A DNA stretch of 64,000 nucleotides from Punica granatum (lineage: Eukaryota; Streptophyta; Magnoliopsida; Myrtales; Lythraceae), in the NCBI RefSeq assembly GCF_007655135.1, contig NC_045134.1:12978982-13042981 (forward strand). Reading direction: 5' to 3'. Position 1 is the stretch's first letter; every line of letters begins with the position of its first letter. Below, in pieces: positions 11,707 through 23,863 of this stretch. The notes beneath the pieces are model-generated. The model was not told where the DNA came from. It saw only the letters and a program-made list of their open reading frames with translations, and did not search any database. The position numbers and the translations under genes were made by a program.

Positions 11707-12362
11707 TGTTAGCAGTGGGGGCCAATAACTCCTTTCCCACTTGCTTGAGATTTAAAAAAAAAATCATGCAAATAAATCCCATCTCAATATTCGGTGTAGA
11801 GAATGGGCAAGTTGCATTAATATAATATTGATTTCTCATGCCTATAAAAGGAGCTTCTCCCATTCGGGTCAAACACACAAACACAAAGAAACATAAGCTC
11901 CATTGAGAGAGCTTGGGTAGTGCTCCAGAGAGAGTGAGAGAGCTAAAGAGTGGGAGAGAACGGCATGGGGGTGTGAGAAATTATGTACTCTACTGAAAGA
12001 GTACTGGGGCAAGATTATATAGTAATTGGGGACATTTCTCGGGGTATTGGATATATTAATCACATAGAATTAATATATCGGGTCTCCAGGTCCTTGATAA
12101 GATTGTGTTTGATCCAATTATTGGGGGTTCACAGAGAGACCGGTGTCTATGTAGCAAATTGATTACATAGTGAAATCTTTGCCCGTTGATCCCTTGTGGT
12201 TTTTCCTTCTGCATTCTGAGATTTTCCACGTTAAATCCTAGTATCCTTCATTATCATTCGTTTATTATTTCCGTACTGATTTTATTTCCCGACTTATAGT
12301 GGAGATTATTATTTGTCAAGGTATTACTCGATAAACTTATTGGTATACTCCCGGGCCCAACA
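11707..12362 (+). repeat. 3' LTR of copia element 6072-12362
   Basis: 656 bp, TGTTAGCAGTGG...CCCAACA, about 60 bp shorter than the 5' LTR because of several deletions. It follows the purine tract at about 11693-11706. Confidence 0.9.
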
Positions 12363-14043
12363 ACAATTGCCAGATCCTAACAGTCTTCATAACATTAGTG
12401 AACATCGATAGAGTGGCATCAATGCACTTCAATAGTGAAACTACGAATGAAAGTGAAACTACGAATGAAAGTGAAACGACGAATAGTTACCCATTGACCT
12501 TTACCATTTGAAGTAATCCAATGTATGATCCTATGCGACTAGTAATATGTGCACAGATTGGTCAAATTAAGGGGCTTCCCTGGCTTGTTGCCCTGTAAGG
12601 TGACGGAGCACCTGATCTCATCACGAATGTCAGGTTCAGTTGGATAGCTACATTCTCTAGGTGCTCTTTGGCCCTGGAAGGAGATAGAGAAAGTAGAGGA
12701 AATAAAGATGCATGGAAGTCTCACTCGTAGAAATTAAACACAGGACATCCTGGTCCTACATCGAGGGTGATACCTCTTCAACTTTCACGTTGATTGCTCT
12801 TAATTAATATTTTTGCCCACACTAATGGTATAAGCCTAGAGCAAGAGCTTTTAATTCTCACCAGTGGAAATCTACAAAAAATTTTAAGCATCCATAAAAT
12901 TTTCTGCAGATGATACCTCTTCAACTTCTCTTCATCCTTCAACTGAACAGTACCATCTTCAAAATCTTTTTAACCCGTAAGTTACCATCATAAGTTACCA
13001 TCATAAGAAGTTGCTAGAAACTAGGCATAAATAGCAGATGGTCGAAAAGCTTGTTACTGTTTCTGATTTATCACCATTCAACTGAAGCTGCTATAGGCGT
13101 GAGGCAACAGTAAAAGGTCAAAACTTTCATTTTGACCATATAATTTTAATCTCTACAAAGTGGATCCGAAGAGATATTTTAACAGAAGAAGAGAGTATAT
13201 CTGCAATGGCATCTCTTCTTCAGTATATTCAAAATACTGGCCACAAGCAAGCGTCTCCCATAAAGTATTAATCCCAACAATTGTGACCTGGAAGTAATAA
13301 AGATGAGCAACTAAAGGTCAGACATATATACCTCAATATGGATATTTCTTTTCTCCTTGTTCAAGTTTTGAGACCGAAGAGACTGTTCATGGTCATTGCC
13401 AAGTATTGAATTAATGATCTTTTGCCAAACAGTAAAAGTCATGCATTTATAAAATGGAATTTTCCTTAGAAATTACAAATAATAATAAATTTTAAAACGT
13501 AAATGCAATAAATAGATCATTTCCTAGTTTACAAATAGATCTGTTCTTTTATTACATGGCTTAACAACTTATCATACAGAGACGTATTATCAAATTCGAT
13601 TGCACAGCATGCAAAATTCCACGCTCTTGGAAGACAGCTAATAGCAGATTCTACTGGATTTAATCCTAAAAGGAAATTAATACTTGTAACAAGTACAAAC
13701 AGAACTCAACTTACACCATTTTCTTCTCTGCAAAATATAATTTATGCTATTGTCCTATCTGTGGCATAATCAGATTTTGACGTAGAAGGTGAAACGAAAG
13801 AGAACACTGTGTTATTTTAACTCTTTTTTTCCTCACCCTTAAATTTCTATTTCCTCTGCAAATAATAATAGGAAGAATATAAATGACATGCAAATCATCT
13901 CCTATGCAGATGAATAGAGCATGTAAAAATATTCTATTTATCAAATGTAAATCACAATTTCAAAAAAATAATTTTTTTTCTAATCTTGCTTCACGCTGGT
14001 CGACGCTCTAGTACATATTAAAGGAAGGTTTTATTAATTTTAA
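12363..14043. other. intergenic, no gene recognised
   Basis: AT-rich sequence with stops in all frames. A 17-nt phrase (AGTGAAACTACGAATGA) is repeated in tandem near 12436-12470. No coding or RNA motif was recognised. Confidence 0.5.
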
Positions 14044-14974
14044 GGAAAAATGACACAATACTTCACAGTTTGAGAAATAATTTCACAACACATCATATTT
14101 TTAAAAATTTCCACGACACATCACGAAATATTTTTTAAATTTTTACCGCACATCATATCGTTACTTTTCCGTCCAAAATTGGATTGAATGGTAACGTTAC
14201 AACATTTTCAGCGACACTATTGTACAAAAGAAAACTTGAAGGATTTAAAAGAAATTAAATGAAAAATGTAAAAGGGAAAAAAAAAAGGAAAAGGAAGGGA
14301 CTGATCGGGAAGGGAGGTTCGAGGGCCTCGACGGCCACCCGACAACCCTGCCGGCAGTGGACCCCCAATTGGGGGCTGTTGACCCTAAGTAGGGGGTCGA
14401 CTCCCGGAGGGGGTGCCCTCAACTCCCCAATTTGAGGGATCCCAATGACGGAATACCCTTAATTAAGGGGGCGCGGGGGCACCCCTGCCGGCAATCAACC
14501 CCTTAATTGGGGTCATCGATCGGCTGGCTTAGATTGGGTTGGCGACCCCAATTGGGGGGTCGACGGCCAACGGAGTGGGAGAGGGGGGCGAGGGAGGGGC
14601 GACAGGGGCTGGCGAGGGCCGTCGACCCCCCAATTGGGGTCCTTGGCCTAGTCTGAGCCAGACGGCAACCCCAATTGAGGGTGGACTGCTAGCGAGGCCC
14701 CTGAACCTCCCCTCCTGATCAGCTCCTTCCTTTTTCTTTTTCTTTTTTTTTTTCATTATTCATTTAATTTCGTTTAAATCCCTCAAGTTTTCTTTTGTGT
14801 AATAGTGCCCCTAAAAATGTCGTAACATTACTATTCAATCCAATTATAGAGGGAAATGTAACGATATGATGTGCGGTGAGAATTTAAAAAAAAATGATGT
14901 GTCGTGAAAATTATTGAAAATATAATGTGGAGTGAAATTGTTTCTTATACAATGATGTATTGCATCATTTTCCC
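14044..14974. mobile_element. foldback MULE-type element with GC-rich core
   Basis: Long imperfect inverted repeats of about 285 bp each (about 14044-14330 and 14688-14974) start GGAAAAATGACACAATAC and, in reverse, GGGAAAATGATGCAATAC. They are flanked by a perfect 9-bp duplication TAATTTTAA (14035-14043 and 14975-14983). Long TIRs beginning with G plus a 9-bp duplication are the mark of Mutator-like elements. The core (about 14330-14690) is very GC-rich in an AT-rich region and repeats the palindromic phrase CCCCAATTGGGG, often followed by GTCGAC. There is no transposase, so it is non-autonomous. Short open frames over the core are by-products of its composition. Confidence 0.85.
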
Positions 14975-14983
14975 TAATTTTAA

Positions 14984-16492
14984 TATAAAATTCGGGAAAA
15001 AAGAAGCTGAAAAAATAAAAGAGTGAGTAGAGAGAGATGAGACAGAAAGAGGAAGGAAAGAGAGAAGATGAGTGAATTAGTTGTTAGTTAATAGAGATTT
15101 AAATTGACCAAAACACCCTTTAATTTCTCATGATTTAGTGGTTTTAATTATTAAAAAATTATAATGGACATTTTCGGAAAAAAATAAAGTTACACCTCCC
15201 TTTATAGTAGTATAGAAGATGTATTTATGTTTTTTTTTTCTTTTTGGTGAATGAAGATGTATTTATGTTACTTGGAAGAAAATTACTCATTGAGAAAAAG
15301 AGGTGTAACGTGACGACGTATGCATTCATATGAAATTAAGAAATAATGAGTTAGATTTCCTTAATAGGACTTTCTAGTTCCTTTGTAGGCTCCGAGGAAA
15401 ATTTGTTCGACTTTCGTTAAAAGTTTGCATGACACGGTATATGTATAGTCTTACCTAATTCTTTTCTAAGTACTATACTTATGGATCTCCTTTCTAACCG
15501 AAATATAGACATGTAAGGAGAAAATATCTTTCTTTTATCTAAAAAAATTGATAAGAATTAAATAATACATATAATAATATTAATAAATTATTAAAATACC
15601 GAGAAATTAAAAGAGGTTTCGAGAGTTTGAACAGCGTACCTTCCCCGCAATACTCATAAAGATGCAAGTCTGTAGATATTTTCTAGGTAAGATTATTTCT
15701 TTTTTTTTTTGGGGCGAGAGCAAGTCTAGAATATATATAGATTTAGATAGATGCGTAGTAGAATAATTAGAAATTAAAACATATTTGATATTATTCACCC
15801 AAAGAAACATATTTATAAGATTACACATGTTATTCAACATCCATTTTATCTGCTTACCAGATATAATTATCACGCATTGGCATTGCCCTTTGTATTTTCG
15901 AAATTACAATAATTTACGAAACGGAATTATAATAATTTACCAAACATAATAATAATAATATCGCAAGCTCAACAATCCGACATTTCGATACTAACTTTTC
16001 GAGTAATTCAGTATGATATTTCCAATGGTCTAACAATACTCGAACGAAAACTCCATAAGTCAGGTGTTTGTTTTTCAACTGAGGCGGAGGAACAAACAAA
16101 CGTCTGCTGCACGGCCACGCGTCCACTTCCGTCAAGCGAGTAGTGTCAATTCCTTTACTCAACAGAGTGGAAGTCAAAGCCCATGTCAATGGCGTGTCGT
16201 CTTCTCCCCGTTTTCCGTACAGCGCCAGTCGGCTGGGACGGTTACTAATACCATTTGTTTAAGCCCCCTTTAATGGCGACTTCAGCTTTCCATTCCATCG
16301 AAAGGGGAAAAGCATCTGTCACGAAGAGAGTGTGTTTGTGAGTGGGGCTGCTTATTTTAAATCGAGCTCTTGCCCCCTTATCGCACGCCGGATTGGATTC
16401 CCCCATGTTGCCCCCACAAATCTCGAAAGCTCTGGCCTTTACAGTTATCTATCATCCCTGGAGACCCTCTGCTCCTGTTCTTGCTTTTCTGG
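14984..16492 (+). other. intergenic and probable TCHQD promoter / 5' UTR
   Basis: 14984-16000 is AT-rich and featureless. From about 16040 the composition changes to mixed GC. The stretch 16300-16492 is likely to be the transcribed leader of the downstream glutathione transferase, because it ends in a good donor (GG|GTAAGC at 16493). This is inference; there is no transcript evidence here. Confidence 0.35.
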
Positions 16493-17744
16493 GTAAGCCC
16501 ACCTCATCTCTTCTCGTCAATTGACCCTCGCGCCTTGATGGGCAAGTTTCTTTTTCCGTTCTAGGCATAGGCTCGTTGTTGGTTTTGGGATTCTTTAAGG
16601 TTTCAGTCGGTTGAAGGTTCGTCTACTTTGTTCTCTTTGCTCCTGTTCTGTTTTGGTGTCTTGATTGGTGTTAGTTTCTCGACGTTGGACTCTGGAATTT
16701 GGTGTTTTTGGATATTGAGATGTTGTCCGCAGAAGCAGTTGCTTCGTTTATGATGGGGTCCCAGCGGTTGTTTGGGTTAATGCAACAGGAAGACCGACTT
16801 GCTCCGGTCGTTCCTTTCTCTCCGTTTGTGCGGATGTATTCTGATTTTGATGGATTGTGTCTGCTTCAGAGATGTGAATTTGCTTCGATTACGTTGTTAA
16901 TATGAAAGCTCAGTGGACCCTCTTTTATTACTTTAGCTAAATGATTATCGAACATGTGATCAAATTTACTGTCTTTTACCCAACCGTTATCGACAGTTTG
17001 ATGATGATAGATAGTACTCGATCATTAAGAGAAAGTGTAGCATCGATGTTGTCTGCCGCAAGATAGCAGCTCCCGCAAACTGAATTAGCTTGCCTTCTCT
17101 ATTTACTCTTGCTCTCTTCCAATTAAGAAAGCATGCAAAAACAGTCTCTTTCTATCCATCCATCATTCGTTGATCGTCAAATTAGCTATGCCTGATATAC
17201 ACGTGTGTGCCTCAGTCAGAGTTATTTGATGACATAACAGAATGTATACAAGCTTTCATGTATGTATGTGGTGCGATCGGATGTGAAGATATCTTTTCCT
17301 TATGAAAAACGGGACATAACTCCTATTGCCATTTGGTGGTCTTAATCTTGTATCTTTCTATGGCATTTAATTGATTGTATCTTTACCAAATCTGTTTCGG
17401 CACCGTTATTATTACAAAAAAAAAAATCTGTTTCTGAACAAATTATTCACATTTTGTTTAAAGTAGAGCTACCTGTCTATTATATCTAGTGGAGATTTTT
17501 GGATCATACGTCTTGGTTTCAGCACCTCTATATATTGAACACTGTAATTGAAGGCTTGTTAATGATTTCAACGTTGGAACTTACTTAATCTGCAATCCAC
17601 GAACTTCTTTTATTGGGGCTCATCGACGATGTTATCTATTGATGACTTATTGCTAAAGTGATAGCTACGACTAACTTAAAACTGCAGCTCACAATCTATC
17701 TGCTTATAGAGGATGTTGATGACTCTCATTCTTTCTATCTTCAG
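16493..17744 (+). other. probable 5'-UTR intron of TCHQD
   Basis: Consensus donor GTAAGC at 16493 and acceptor TATCTTCAG ending at 17744, about 100 nt before the start codon. The interval is T-rich with stops in all frames. RNA reads would decide. Confidence 0.35.
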
Positions 17745-17848
17745 GTTGATAGTCTACAGAACTTTGCATTTTTGTGAGTGCTATTTCCAACAATTGGAGC
17801 CCACAATTCTTAGAACAGCGCGTTACTGAGTGCATGCTGTAAAATAAT

Positions 17849-18893
17849 ATGCAGCTCTATCATCACCCATTTTCTTTGGACAGCCAAAAGGTGAGACTAG
17901 CTCTGGAAGAGAAGGGCATCGATTACACATCATACCATGTGAACCCAATAATGGGAAAAAACTTTAGCCCATCATTCTTCCGGATGAACCCAACTGCGAA
18001 ACTCCCTGTTTTCCAGAACGGGTCACACATTATCTTTGATACAGTTGAAATAATCCAGTAAGTCTCATCCTAAAGCTAAAACCTTTTACATTATTTGTTC
18101 CTCTCCCTGTAAATCGTCAGAGTTTTATTTATGTAAGGTCTATGTATGCTCTTGGTTGCATAGAGTACAATTGATCAGGAATATTAGCAGTGGATATATA
18201 ATGGAGTGATGCAGTTGTTTGGGACGGAATAAGTACTATGATACTATCTCAGAACTCTACTGATTGCACTGCCTTGTCTTTGCAATTCTCTTTTCTAGGT
18301 ACATAGAGAGAATCTCAATGGTCTCGTTCATTAGCGATAACATAAAAGAGAGCAACCAGGAGATAATACAATGGATGCACAAAATACAGGCATGGAACCC
18401 AAAATTCTTCACCCTCTCTCACGTCCCCGAGAAACGGCGCCTCCAAGTGTCCAAGTTCATAAGGCGAGTTGTGATTGCAAGAATGGCTGAATCCCCTGAC
18501 CTTGCAAGTGCCTACCACCAGAAGCTAAAAGAAGCTTATGAGACGGAAGAGAAACTGAGGGACTCGGAAGTCGTAAGATGGAGCAAGGAACATCTAATCA
18601 GGCTCCTCGATGAGGTTGATGAGCAGCTCGGTGGGACAGCTTATCTGGGAGGGGAAGAGTTCAGCATGGCTGATGTTCTGTTCATTCCTGTGCTTGCTCG
18701 ATTGGCGATCTTGGACCTGGAGGACGAGTACGTAAACAGCAGGCCGAATATTGCAGATTACTGGGCGATGGTGAGGCAGAGGCCAAGTTACAAGAAGGTG
18801 ATTGGGAGGTATTTCGGGGGGTGGAAGAAGTACAAGACACTGACTAAGACTTGGTGCTTTGTCAAGATCAGAAGGATGCTGAAGAAGTACTGA
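17849..18893 (+). CDS. TCHQD: glutathione transferase, TCHQD class
   Basis: Two coding exons, 17849-18057 and 18299-18893 (intron 18058-18298, GT-AG), give 267 residues, the usual size of plant TCHQD proteins. Residues 1-80 form the thioredoxin-like GST N domain: MQLYHHPFSLDSQKVRLALEE with Ser9 in the catalytic position, then the cis-Pro loop KLPVF and the glutathione gamma-Glu contact region (DTVEIIQYIER). Residues 90-267 form the helical GST C domain (GGEEFSMADVLFIPVLARL is the N-capping box region). The tail is Lys/Arg-rich (GWKKYKTLTKTW ... RRMLKKY) as in other members. The class is named for similarity to tetrachlorohydroquinone dehalogenase; the natural substrate is not established. The Arabidopsis protein has been reported at the plasma membrane (from memory). 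The intron splits the Gln70 codon after two bases. The exon 1 start is the first ATG and matches family starts. A copia element begins 325 bp downstream. Confidence 0.95.
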
Positions 18894-19217
18894 CAATGCC
18901 ATACGACATCGTTACTATAACATGGGAGTGGTGAATTGTAAATGATGTGGTGGGATACATTTGGAACTGGAAATGATTTGTTTCACAATGAACTTTGTCC
19001 GTAACAACCGAAAAACGACGTTGGATATGTACGCTATGTTTGTCCTGTGGAAATAAGGTTCCTGGTAAAGTTATTTTAAAAGGAAATCATATTGGAGAAA
19101 TCCTTTCTAATGTATGGGATTGTTACGATGCATATAAAGTGCGTTTGTTTGTCTGAATTTTGGAAAATGAACTCAAGAAAAATAAAAAGGGAAGAAGGTT
19201 TACTTGATGTTGGGCTC

Positions 19218-19387
19218 TAATATGGTTCTTTTGTATGTATCTCGCATATTAGGATAGTATTAATACTCATATGTAATCTTGGTACGTAGATTATTTTCTT
19301 CCTTTTATAGTGTCTCTTTCTTGTATCGACCTAAGGGCTAGAGCTATATCTGTACATTTTGGAGGAATACAATTTGGCTTTTACAGG
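19218..19387 (+). repeat. 5' LTR (170 bp)
   Basis: Starts TAATATGG, ends TTTTACA; paired with 23431-23598. It lies 324 bp after the TCHQD stop codon. Confidence 0.88.
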
Positions 19388-22300
19388 ATTTTAGGGAGAG
19401 ACTCTCTCAAGGTAATGATGTTCGGATATATCAGATCAAATATGAAATTTCTAATTTGAAACTGGAAGGGCGGCTTGTTCGTGAATACTACTGACGTGCC
19501 GAGCATGAGAAAGCTTTATCAGTTCCTCATGGGAGTGAGCTCCGAGTTCAGTAATGTGCGATCGAACATACTGAGCAAGGATTCCATGCCGTCCGTCACT
19601 AAGGTATATCAACCAAATGGTTGTTCATGATGTAGCCGTCTTTGTGGCGAAATCAACTGATTCTGTTGGGCCAAATACATGGCAACAAGGGGGAGGGTCT
19701 CGTCCATCCTGGACTACTGCGGGGAAGTTGGGTCACTGGAAGAGTACGTGTTGGAAGCTTCACGGAACGACCCGGAAATCAGGATCGAAATTCAAACCGG
19801 GTGGCAGGACAAAGGGAAAGCCGAAGAAAGGGCAATCCTCGAGCCCAATATGCAGCCAGCGGAGGGAAGGCCCGGCAGAAACAGCCGGCCAGGTCCAACT
19901 CGCCGGCAGTAGAAGCCAGCCAGCCCATCAGGCCCACGTTGCCAATCGACCCACTGCTCCGCTGACAGAGGCTGTTCAGCGTCTCCTTTAAAATGTGAAT
20001 CCCGATCAGATTAATCTGGAACCGAATACTGGTAATGATTTAATTTGTATTGATTTGGGACATGACTGGATTATTGATTCAGGAGTGTCACGGCATATGT
20101 CGAGGCGAGCAGATTTCTTTATCTCCTTATCTCCTGTCAATGGAGATTCTCCAGTTTATATAGCAAATGGAGGGACATCTCGTGCCACTCACCGAGGCAC
20201 AGTCAATATTTTGATGGGACATTCTTGTCGTCCGATGTCTTATTGGTGCCCGAATTTGATTGCAATTTGATCTATGTCGCACAATTATCCTAAGACATGG
20301 ATTGCCAAGTAATGTTTCTCGTGAATTTATGTTTCATGCAGGACCGCACCAAGAGGAGGACGATTGGAGTGGGTGAACTCCTTAGGAGGTCTACTGCTTG
20401 CGATAGGTGACGGCTCCGATCACTTCTTTCCAAGCGGCCAATGAAGCAGAGGATGAAGTATGGCATCGTCGTCTCGGACGTCCATTGAAGTTTAAGGGCA
20501 TTAATCTGTTAATTGATAAGTCCAATAATTAGAAAGTATGTGACATTCGTCATCGAGTGAAACAAACTCGCTCTAGCTTTACTTTAAGTATGAATAAAGC
20601 AGACCACATTTTTTAGCTAGTACATTGCGATTTGTTGAGGCCTTATAAGCATAAGTCTTTACATGGAGCTCATTATTTCTTGACCAAAATCAATGACTAC
20701 AGTCGTGGTGTATGGCTCTACTTAATGCGAGAAAAGTCTGAGGCTCAAAGATACTTGATTAGCTTTTGCAATTCAATTCGGACTCAATTTAATCAATCGA
20801 TTCAAATAATCCGTAGTCGCAACGGAACGGAATTCTTGTCCAAAGTGATGCGGGACTTCTTCCACCGTAGTGGGATAATACACCAAACCTCGTGTACCGG
20901 AACACCACAATAAAATGGGCGTGTGGAGCGAAAACACCTGCACATTTTGAATATTGCATGAATATTATTATTTCAAGCTTCGCTGGGGAGAATGCGTGGC
21001 TACTACAGCATACCTAATCAATATCAACCCGAGTTCGATTCTCAATAGGAAGAGTCCATACGAGGTATTATTCAATAAGCCGCCGTCCTACTCTCACTTG
21101 AGGGTCTTTGGTTGTTTATGTTATGGTCATCACAAGCCCAGAGATAAGGATAAATTAGATGCACGAGCTCATTGGTGTATTTTTGTTGGATACCCTCATG
21201 ATAAAAAGGGGTGGCGAGTCTATGATTTGGAGACCCAAGAGATTTTTATTTCCCGCGATGTATGCTTTTATGAAGGACATTTTCCATTCTCTGAAAATTC
21301 GAGTCAGCAATCAGATCTTGGATAGACACGTTATTCGCTGATTCTGATAAACGAAGTCAGGGGAGTCTGGCAATGATGGGCTTCGTCCACCATTTGTGCT
21401 GAATCCAGGCCCATGAGAGAAACCAGTGAATGGGCTGGACTCGAGTTCGCAAGCAAGATCTGATGCACGACCCGATTCGCAGCCCATTCAACTCGGTACG
21501 CTATTGCGCGACATACCCGAGCTCGCCACACCCTCTCGATCCAGCTCGCGATCTACCTCGCCTCAGCAGCTCGGCCCACAATCAGTGACACTAGCCCAAT
21601 CATCAGCGGGCTACTCCTATCCTAAATATGCTGAATTAGCTGAGCCACAATCACCAGCAGGGTAAATTGCTTCTAATAAGACTTCACCAGACAAGTTGCC
21701 AATAAATTAGCCAATTCTTCGACGTTCAAACAGAGAAACACAAGCTCCAGCATGGTTCTCGGACTTCATCGTCTCTCATACTACCCGTATTGATCCTCGG
21801 TCCTCACAATCAAGTTCACCCACAACCAACTCCTCCTCATGTACGGTCTATCCCCTTGAAAAATTTCTCACATATTTTGGTGCTACTAATAGGCACCTGT
21901 CTTTCTTGGCTGCTATCGACAGTGATTATGAGCCCAGGTCCTACCAAGAGGCTGCTCTAGATCCCAAATGGCCCAAAGCTATGTTCGAGGAGCTTCGAGC
22001 CTAGGAATTAGATCAGACGTGGCCGTAGAACGTCTTCCCCCCAGGGAAGAGACCCATAGACTGCAAATGGGTCTTCAAAATTAAGTGGAGAACCGATCAA
22101 ACGTTACAAAGCTCAGTTGATAGCTAGGGGTTTTACTCAAGTCAAAGGGGTGGGCTTCAACAAAATGTTCGCACTTGTAGCTAAGCTCGTCACCCTCCAA
22201 TGCATCTTGGACATAGCAGTGGCTCGTGGATGGGAAAGCATCAGATGGACGTTTATTACGCGTTCCTGCATGGTGATTTGGATAAAGAGATCTATATGGA

Positions 22301-23424
22301 GCTCCCCCCTTGGCTACACGCCCTATAGTTAGGGTATTGTTTGTCGCTTGCAAAAGTCTTTATATGGTCTTACACAAGCCTCTCGCAATTGGTTTTCGAA
22401 GTTTGCTGCAACCTTGATTAAGTATGGTTTCAAGCAGAGTGCAGGGGCAATATTTATCTGGCGGTCCTTGTCTATGTAGATGACATGATCATTGCCGGGA
22501 ATAATTCTACTCACTACAATCTGTTCAAAACCCATTTCGACTGCTGCTTCTATATCAAGGATTTGGGCTCTCTCAAATACTTCCTAGGCATAGAGGTCTC
22601 GCGGTTGTCTTCGTGTCTTTTCCTTTGCCAACGAAAATATGCATTGGACATTCTTTCTAAAACTGGAATGTTAGGTTCTTGGCCATCATTATATCCCATG
22701 GAGCAACAACAAAAGCTCTCTACTGATTCCAGTCCTCCAATCTCTAATCCCAGGAGTTATAGGCGTCTTGTGTCGTCTAATTTGCTTAACAATCACAAGA
22801 CCAAAGCTTAGCTGCCCAATTCACATACTTGCCCAGTTCATGTAGGATCCAAGGCAGGCCCATTGGGATGCTGCTATGAGGGTGCTCCGCTATATTAAAT
22901 AATTTCCGGGACAAGGGATATATCTTCAGCCGAATTCCTTAGAGCTCGAGGCTTACTGCGACTCAGATTAGGCAAGCTGCTCGATGACTTGACGCTCTAT
23001 CACAAGCTACTTCATCACATTAGGGGGATGTCCCATTTCTTGGAAGACAAAGAAGAAAACAGTCATCTCTCATTCATTGGCTGAAGGGGAATATAGGCCC
23101 ATGACAATAACAGTCAGCGAGATCATTTGGCTACGCAATTCATTGACTTTTCTTGGAGTTCATTTCTCACATCCTATCCGACTCTTCTGTGACAACTAAG
23201 CAGCACTCCACATTGTTGCAAACCCGGTCTTTCACGAGTGAATGAAACACATTGAGATATACTGTCATTTTGTTCGTGAGCATCTCAAGCCCTAACTCAT
23301 CGCTACTGCACATATTTCTATTAAACTGCAGCTTGCAGATGTTTTTACTAAGGCGTTGGGTTGTGACCGGTTCCAATTCTTACTCAGCAAGTTGGGAATT
23401 CTGGATCCTCCTTCACCAACTTGA
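19388..23424 (+). pseudogene. copia gag-pol polyprotein, broken
   Basis: Order of remnants: mid-gag (from 19388); a damaged zinc knuckle region (GKLGHWKSTCWKLHG, about 19725-19770, first Cys pair lost); protease with WIIDSGVSRHMS (near 20070, catalytic DSG kept); integrase core from 20632 (NDYSRGVWLYLMREKSEAQ, then RSRNGTEF where the family has a second Asp as RSDNGxEF); GKP-type integrase tail (20954-21325); reverse transcriptase (22080-22790) with YVDDMII near 22475; and RNase H (about 22940-23424) ending in KLGILDPPSPT then TGA. Several stops and frame shifts separate these pieces. The Asp-to-Asn-like change at the second integrase catalytic position alone would inactivate it. It could serve only as a source of RNA mobilised by others. 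Confidence 0.88.
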
Positions 23425-23430
23425 GGGGAG

Positions 23431-23598
23431 TAATATGGATCTTTTGTATTTATCTTGTATATTAGAATAGCATTAATACTCATATGTAATCTTGGTAGGT
23501 AGATTATTTTCTTCCTTTTGTAATTTCTCTTTCTTGTATCGGCCTAAGGGCTAGAGCCATATCTGTACATTTTAGAGGAATACAATTTGGCTTTTACA
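23431..23598 (+). repeat. 3' LTR (168 bp)
   Basis: TAATATGG...TTTTACA, directly after the purine tract. About 15 differences from the 5' LTR counted by eye. Confidence 0.88.
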
Positions 23599-23863
23599 GC
23601 TTAATCCACCTTTTAGAGGCTCCCTTTTGTTCTACTACATGAAGTCGAGCCAAATGTGCATTTTCATTAGTTGGCATTGGCTGAAAAAGGCCTAACTTGG
23701 CCTGACTTTAATATGAGGGTAGGCCTTGTTTAATTTGGGAATGTGACCTATTAAAAGAAAATTAAGAAGCTCTTTCTTGGATATGTAGGAAGCCTTCAAT
23801 TCATAAAAAAAAATAATAATAATAATAAAGAGAAGCCTTTAATTCATCCACAACTTTTTTTTT

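Larger units (their letters stand above)
6072..12362 (+). mobile_element. decayed Ty1/copia retrotransposon with both LTRs, carrying nested insertions
   Basis: Two long direct repeats (6072-6789 and 11707-12362) start with TGTTAGCA and end with CCTAACA/CCCAACA. They flank a degenerate PBS, copia-order gag-protease-integrase-RT-RNase H remnants, and a purine tract (GGAGAGGGGAGAT) just before the 3' LTR. The flanking pentamers AGAAT (6067-6071) and ACAAT (12363-12367) match at 4 of 5 bases, consistent with an aged target duplication. The order integrase before RT identifies Ty1/copia. The gag style (MEK...LEMEKFD..KDFKLWKIKIRDVL) recalls TNT1/Tork-like elements. About 590 bp of TRIM and about 500 bp of gypsy-like sequence interrupt gag. 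No intact protein remains. Confidence 0.9.
19218..23598 (+). mobile_element. short-LTR Ty1/copia retrotransposon, internally deleted
   Basis: Direct repeats of 170 and 168 bp (19218-19387 and 23431-23598), roughly 90% identical by eye, flank copia gag-pol remnants. The LTRs run TAATATGG...TTTTACA, that is TA...CA instead of TG...CA. A purine tract GAGGGGAG (23423-23430) precedes the 3' LTR. No PBS follows the 5' LTR: the sequence passes straight into mid-gag (DFRERLSQGNDVRIYQIKYE). So the leader and the first part of gag are deleted. The flanking bases (GGCTC and GCTTA) do not form a clear duplication. Its proteins are close to those of the element at 48362-55122, so the two are related families. 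Short LTRs and small size fit the Ale/Retrofit type. Confidence 0.88.

Noticed and set aside
14529..14756. Minus-strand 75-codon frame rich in Pro/Gly with a poly-Lys start
   Set aside because: It covers the GC-rich core of the foldback MULE and a poly-T arm; composition effect only.
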